Assembly: GCA_964390645.1 (NCBI GenBank)
Contig: CAYMLL010000065.1
Span: forward strand, 1 to 28,411
Direction: 5' to 3'
Source of the DNA: CAYMLL01 sp964390645
Lineage (GTDB): Bacteria; Planctomycetota; UBA8108
Length of the DNA: 28,411 nucleotides
This document shows, in pieces, positions 24,557 through 28,411 of the stretch; position 1 is the first letter of the stretch, and the number at the start of each line of letters is the position of its first letter. Below the pieces are notes generated by a model. It ran no database searches. It was given only the letters and a program-made list of their open reading frames with translations, and was not told the DNA's origin. A program made the position numbers and the translations under genes.

Positions 24557-25217
24557 GTGACCGCTATCCTGTTGACCCGGAGGCGCCGCGCGACGTGACC
24601 CGTTCGCGGGCGCTCTTCCTGCTCTCGGTGTGCTTCGCAGTTCAAGTGTTGCCGAACCGGCGAGCTGTTGAAACCGTCAATTCTGCCGGAAACCGACCGT
24701 ATCGTCCGGGCTCCTCCTCAACGGAAGCGGTGATGCCGGAGTCTCGCAAGCCCCCGCGTCGCCCGTGTCCTGACGTCTCCACCCCGGACCCGGTGACTCC
24801 ACGCCGCATCCGACGCGCGTTCTCGATGGTCTGTCCGACCGAGTCTCACCGTTTCCCGGGAGCCTGCTGTACCGGCCGGGCCGACGCCAACGCGCCGCGC
24901 CGCGCCGCGCCGCGCCGCGACATCACGGCAACGACGTGGAGGGACGAAACCCGAGGTCGTTGACGTGGGACGGCCGTGGATAGCTGAAGCGGCAGGCCGA
25001 GCGGCAGCCCCGGGCGTCGTCACGCCGGCTGCCGCCCCGGCGAACCCGGAGGGGAACAGGAGACCGGCTCGAGTCTCGCCGTCGCCCACCGGACTGGTCT
25101 GCCTCGATCGACCCGCCGGGGAGCGCTCCGGAGTTTCTGCACACCTGCCTGCCTCGGGAAGGCGTCGTCGAGCTCCCGGCAGCCCCTTCGGGGAGCAGCC
25201 CGGTGGCGAACCCCGGA
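24557..25217. other. Intergenic, microsatellite only
   Basis: About 660 bp between two minus-strand genes. It holds the CGCGC pentamer run at 24891-24919. A short hairpin (CCCC-TTC-GGGG at 25183-25193) lies 25 bp past the stop of the right-hand gene. The longest frames encode Arg/Ala/Gly-rich sequence without motifs. No promoter could be assigned with confidence. Confidence 0.5.
24891..24919. repeat. CGCGC pentanucleotide microsatellite
   Basis: Nearly six head-to-tail copies of CGCGC in non-coding DNA. Simple-sequence tracts like this can change length by slippage and are prone to assembly error. Confidence 0.9.
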
Positions 25218-28200
25218 CTAGGTCCGTTCAAGAAGACGCTTCGCCTCCGCTGCTTCCCCGGTGGCTCGCAAGCTCTCCGCAAGACGCTCCAGCGGCGCCC
25301 GGCTCTGCGGGTCCGCCTCGTGGAGCTTGCGGAACAGCTCGACGGCTCGAACGTGCTCGCCGGCGCGCTGCAGGACCCGCCCCTCGAAGTACGCCACTCG
25401 CCTCGAGGCGCTCGGCCCCGTCGCCACCTTGCGGAACGCCTCGAGCCGTTTCTCGTCTTGCGGTCCGTCCACTGCGGGCTCCGCCTCGACAGTCGCCTCG
25501 AGAACGAAGTCGCTGCTCTCGTTCAAGGAGCTGTTGAGACCCTGGAGGGCCACGACGTTCCTCCCCGATCGCAGACGATCCGCAGGCACGCTGAAACGGT
25601 GCTCCGCCAGTGGCTCGGTCGCGACCGCCGTGGCCACGGCGTCGTGGGCCAACCGGGAGCCCTTCTCGCCGGCATGGACGCGACCGACTTCCCGTCCGTT
25701 GACCCAGACGACAACGCCATCGTCGACCTGCACCACGAGACGTACGACCTCGAAGCGCGACGGATCGGAGACATCGAAGGTGCTGCGAAGGTAGAGCGTC
25801 GTGTAGGAGCCCTTCATGTCGCCGAGCTCGGTGTCCAGTCCGGGATCGCCATATCCGAAGCGACCGCTTCCGGTATTCCACGAAGTGTCGTCGAACCCCG
25901 CCTCGGTCCAGTCGTTCCCTTCCGACGGCTCTTGCACACCACGCAGAAAACGCCACCTGGAGTCGCCTCCGAGTATCGTCGCCGTCTCCGCGAGCCGCGC
26001 GTCGATGGACGCGTAGCTCAGCAGATCCGGCGCGGCCCGCCGGTTGATCTCGGCGATCAGCTCCTGCACCCGAGGCGCCGCTTCCGGTCCGGGCCCGGCC
26101 CGCTCGCAGAGAGCGAGCGCCGTCTCGAGCCGGCGAGCGTCGATCTCCACCCGGACGTCCGCGAAGAGGCGAAGCAGCTCGACGTCGCGGTCCGAGTCTC
26201 CGACCTCGGCCGCCAGACGACGCAGATAGAATCGAGCGCGGTCGATATCCTTGGCGGCGCCTTCGGTCAGGAGCGGCGTGATCAGAGCTGCAAGAAGGCC
26301 CCGCGTCTCAGCGCAGCTCTTCTGCAGAGCCAGGGCCTGACGAAGCTCCTCGAACGCGAGATCCTCCCGCTCCAGTCGCAGCAGGAGGCTCCCCAGGCGC
26401 TCGTGAAGACGATGATCGTCGGCCTGAATCTGCAGTGCCAGGCGGAAGTGCTCGGCGGCCTCCTCGAGCTTCGACTCCTTTTCGAGCGCGATACCACGCT
26501 CCAGGTAGTGTTTCCTCAGTCGCGCCGGATCCTTCGACAGCTCGATCTCCTCGTCGCGTCCGCTGGAGGCCGCGACGACGGGAACGAGGCCCGGCCACCG
26601 TGTCTCCAGACGTGTGCGCAGCAGAGCTTCGAGCCGTCGGCGCCAGAGAAACTCGAGAAGCCCGGCACCGAGTTCCCGAGGCTCCCGAACCCCACGCTTC
26701 TCGATCAGCGTGCGAAAATCTCGCAGCTCCGGGGCGAGACCGTCGGCGCCCGCCGCGCGAAGAGCCTCCTTCACGTCGGCCTCCGTCACGTCCTTCACTC
26801 TGCTGCCGAGATCGTCGAGGAAAGCGGGAAGGACCATCGTGACGAGGTCCAGCTCGCGTCGAAAACCGTCGACGGTCAAGAGCGCCAGAGCACGCTCCGC
26901 GAAGCGGCGCGCGAGGTCGTCCTGACTCGCGAGTCCCGCAGCCTCGGCGACGACCCAGTGACCGACGGGACCGACCTCGGGCGAGTTCAGCAGACGCACG
27001 ACCTCCCGATCAGTGAAGCGGCTCTGTCCGCTCCTCAGGCAGACGGCCTCGACGAGGAGAGTCCGGGGCCACGAGTCGAGCGGCAGGTGCGGCGAGAGCA
27101 TCGTCGCAGCGAACTGGCCGAAGAACGCGAGAGGATTGCGCGTCCAGACGTCGATCCACTCCCTCTTCACCGGAATTTGAAACGACTCTCCCGACGCGCT
27201 CTCGTTCGTTCGCCAGACCTCGAGATCGGTGACCGCGTCCAGCGCACGGACGACGTAGCCGTCGTCGCGAAGGAACAGCTCGGACAGACGGGCAAATGCG
27301 AACCCGGACGGCTCGTCTCCGGTGGCGAAACCCGCGGTGAGCAGCGGCACGAACTTCGACAGGCTGCGAGCGACCAGCTCGGAGAAGCGGATCTCGCCGG
27401 GTGGAGCGTCCGGTGGTGAATCGCCGTCGGCCCCTCGCGCTGCGCGCACCAGCCGATCGAGCGCTCCCGCCCGCGTGCGCACTGACACGTGCGCGCCGTC
27501 CGACTCGAGCTCGGTCGCGAACCGCACGATTCCCGTGTCGACGTCCGCGGCTCCCAGCGGGATTTCCCGACCCGTGGATTCCACGACGTAGATCAGCTTC
27601 AGCCGCTTGCCCTCCCGTTCCCAGCGGAGGCTCCTCTCGATCAAGGCCGTCAGCCCGAGCGGCGAGAGGATCCGGCTCAGTCGAATCGCCGCCTTCTGCC
27701 CGATACGCGCGCCGAAGCCGGTCCGAAGGCTCCACGTGTTCTCGTCGTCGGGCCCTCCGGGCTCCAGAACAGCGTTGTGAGGGATTTCCACGTCCTGGCG
27801 AAGGCGGCTTCGGAGCCCCATCGCGGGAACCGCGACGAGGGCCTCCTTGCCTCGCGCGACGAAGATGAGGCCAAGCCGGGACTCTCCCTTTCGCGTCATG
27901 CGGACCCGGAAGCCGAATCCATCACGGCCGAGAACGGCTTCGATCTCGACGGCTTCTTGCGCGGGCCGATCCCCGGCCGGTGCTTCGTTCTCGCTGGAGT
28001 AGTTGACCGCCAGATCCTCGGTCCAGGCCTCGGGACTCGCCAACCACTCGATGCTCTTCTCGAGCGTCGAGCGAATCTCCGCCGGTGGACGGGACAGCGG
28101 CGGGGCGAACGCGGCCTGAACGAGGAAAACCTCCAGGTCGATCACCCCTTCCCGGCCCCCCGGTAGCTCTCTCGTACGCACCTCGTGGTATCTCCCGAGC

Positions 28201-28411
28201 GCCTGGAGCCGCGACCCGATGCGCGCGCCGATCCTGGCATCGGCGATCTGGTCCTGGTGCAGTCCCAGCCGCTCCCGGAGCTCCGCGGGGTCGTCGGAAT
28301 GCCGGCCGAGGAACGTGACGTCGCCGAGCCGGAACGCCGCCCCCTCGTTCAGAACCCGCACGTCGAGGCTCGCGGTCCCGTCCGGATGCCGGACGACGGC
28401 CACGTCGACCT
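25218..28411 (-). CDS. POTRA-like, TPR and jelly-roll protein of unknown function, 5' end off the window
   Basis: At least 1063 residues; the frame is open to the right edge with no start, so the N-terminus is missing (the GTG at 28403 is internal). The visible N-terminal part resembles a POTRA domain (FRLGDVTFLGRHSDD ... LRERLGL ... RLQALGRYHEVRTREL ... IDLEVFLVQ), a fold used in BamA-type envelope machines. The middle, about 500 residues, is not recognised and has LolA-like or scaffold-like beta-rich stretches. Near 26,300-26,520 a TPR pair follows (YLERGIALEKESKLEEAAEH), then a jelly-roll module near 25,500-25,950 (FDDTSW, YLRSTFDVSD, VWVNGREVGRV, VVALQGLNSSL), and a last TPR at the C-terminus (GRVLQRAGEHVRAVELF). 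The jelly-roll matches the one in the CotH protein. It is probably a periplasmic or surface scaffold; no catalytic motif was seen. Confidence 0.82.
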   Translation of the reverse strand, partial: VDVAVVRHPDGTASLDVRVLNEGAAFRLGDVTFLGRHSDDPAELRERLGLHQDQIADARIGARIGSRLQALGRYHEVRTRELPGGREGVIDLEVFLVQAAFAPPLSRPPAEIRSTLEKSIEWLASPEAWTEDLAVNYSSENEAPAGDRPAQEAVEIEAVLGRDGFGFRVRMTRKGESRLGLIFVARGKEALVAVPAMGLRSRLRQDVEIPHNAVLEPGGPDDENTWSLRTGFGARIGQKAAIRLSRILSPLGLTALIERSLRWEREGKRLKLIYVVESTGREIPLGAADVDTGIVRFATELESDGAHVSVRTRAGALDRLVRAARGADGDSPPDAPPGEIRFSELVARSLSKFVPLLTAGFATGDEPSGFAFARLSELFLRDDGYVVRALDAVTDLEVWRTNESASGESFQIPVKREWIDVWTRNPLAFFGQFAATMLSPHLPLDSWPRTLLVEAVCLRSGQSRFTDREVVRLLNSPEVGPVGHWVVAEAAGLASQDDLARRFAERALALLTVDGFRRELDLVTMVLPAFLDDLGSRVKDVTEADVKEALRAAGADGLAPELRDFRTLIEKRGVREPRELGAGLLEFLWRRRLEALLRTRLETRWPGLVPVVAASSGRDEEIELSKDPARLRKHYLERGIALEKESKLEEAAEHFRLALQIQADDHRLHERLGSLLLRLEREDLAFEELRQALALQKSCAETRGLLAALITPLLTEGAAKDIDRARFYLRRLAAEVGDSDRDVELLRLFADVRVEIDARRLETALALCERAGPGPEAAPRVQELIAEINRRAAPDLLSYASIDARLAETATILGGDSRWRFLRGVQEPSEGNDWTEAGFDDTSWNTGSGRFGYGDPGLDTELGDMKGSYTTLYLRSTFDVSDPSRFEVVRLVVQVDDGVVVWVNGREVGRVHAGEKGSRLAHDAVATAVATEPLAEHRFSVPADRLRSGRNVVALQGLNSSLNESSDFVLEATVEAEPAVDGPQDEKRLEAFRKVATGPSASRRVAYFEGRVLQRAGEHVRAVELFRKLHEADPQSRAPLERLAESLRATGEAAEAKRLLERT

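Noticed and set aside
23351..24598. 415-residue plus-strand frame opposite the rhodanese domains
   Set aside because: The opposite strand has three rhodanese folds; this frame has none.
24891..24919. CRISPR or repeat-array origin for the CGCGC run
   Set aside because: There are no spacers and the unit is 5 bp, so it is a plain microsatellite.
25203..27419. 738-residue plus-strand frame opposite the POTRA/TPR protein
   Set aside because: No recognisable domain, and the minus-strand frame has TPR and jelly-roll motifs.
1..28411. tRNA, rRNA, insertion sequence, prophage or integrase
   Set aside because: No cloverleaf, rRNA-like segment, transposase motif, terminal inverted repeat or phage gene was found on reading both strands by eye.

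Overview
The window is a GC-rich bacterial contig whose proteins are nearly all secreted, lipid-anchored or membrane proteins. Three secreted proteins end in a dockerin-like pair of calcium-loop repeats (D-x-N-x-D-G ... D..DA...L..LFLG) with a Cys-rich tail. PQQ-type beta-propellers, a sialate O-acetylesterase, SGNH and PHB-depolymerase-like hydrolases, a CotH protein and a formylglycine-generating-enzyme-fold lipoprotein are also present. This mix suggests a Planctomycetota member or close relative; the assignment is inferred from gene content, since no rRNA or tRNA was found.

Layout. 1-941 (-): start of a SASA-type acetylesterase that runs off the left edge. 1302-1982 (-): protein with three zinc ribbons. 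2273-2995 (+): secreted alpha/beta hydrolase. 3133-4086 (+): unknown secreted protein with a dockerin-like C-terminus. 4404-8030 (+): large CotH/lamin-tail protein, also with a dockerin-like end. 8254-10998 (+): oversized TolC-family lipoprotein. 11145-14676 (-): three-gene operon facing it, with an HlyD-type adaptor, a MacB-type FtsX permease and a small two-helix membrane protein. 14677-15897: 1.2 kb without a gene, holding a hairpin cluster. 15898-16935 (+): beta-propeller protein with a dockerin-like end. 17146-17913 (+): SGNH hydrolase. 18426-20203 (+): DUF885 metallopeptidase-like protein, broken only by a run of 14 Ns. 20452-21480 (-): FGE-fold lipoprotein. 21977-24556 (-): triple rhodanese fused to a PQQ-like propeller. 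25218-28411 (-): POTRA-like/TPR/jelly-roll protein that runs off the right edge.

The clearest functional unit is 8254-14676: outer-membrane channel, periplasmic adaptor and inner-membrane permease of a MacAB-TolC-like tripartite system. The two converging transcription units carry near-identical candidate promoters (TTGMTT, 17 bp, TAGCAT). No ABC ATPase is encoded in the window, and the TolC protein has an extra helical block of about 215 residues between its two halves. The other genes are mostly single transcription units for extracellular hydrolysis, surface attachment and envelope assembly. No mobile elements, CRISPR arrays, tRNAs or rRNAs were seen. The most unusual items are the TolC insertion with matched promoters, the rhodanese-propeller fusion, and the POTRA/TPR/jelly-roll protein.
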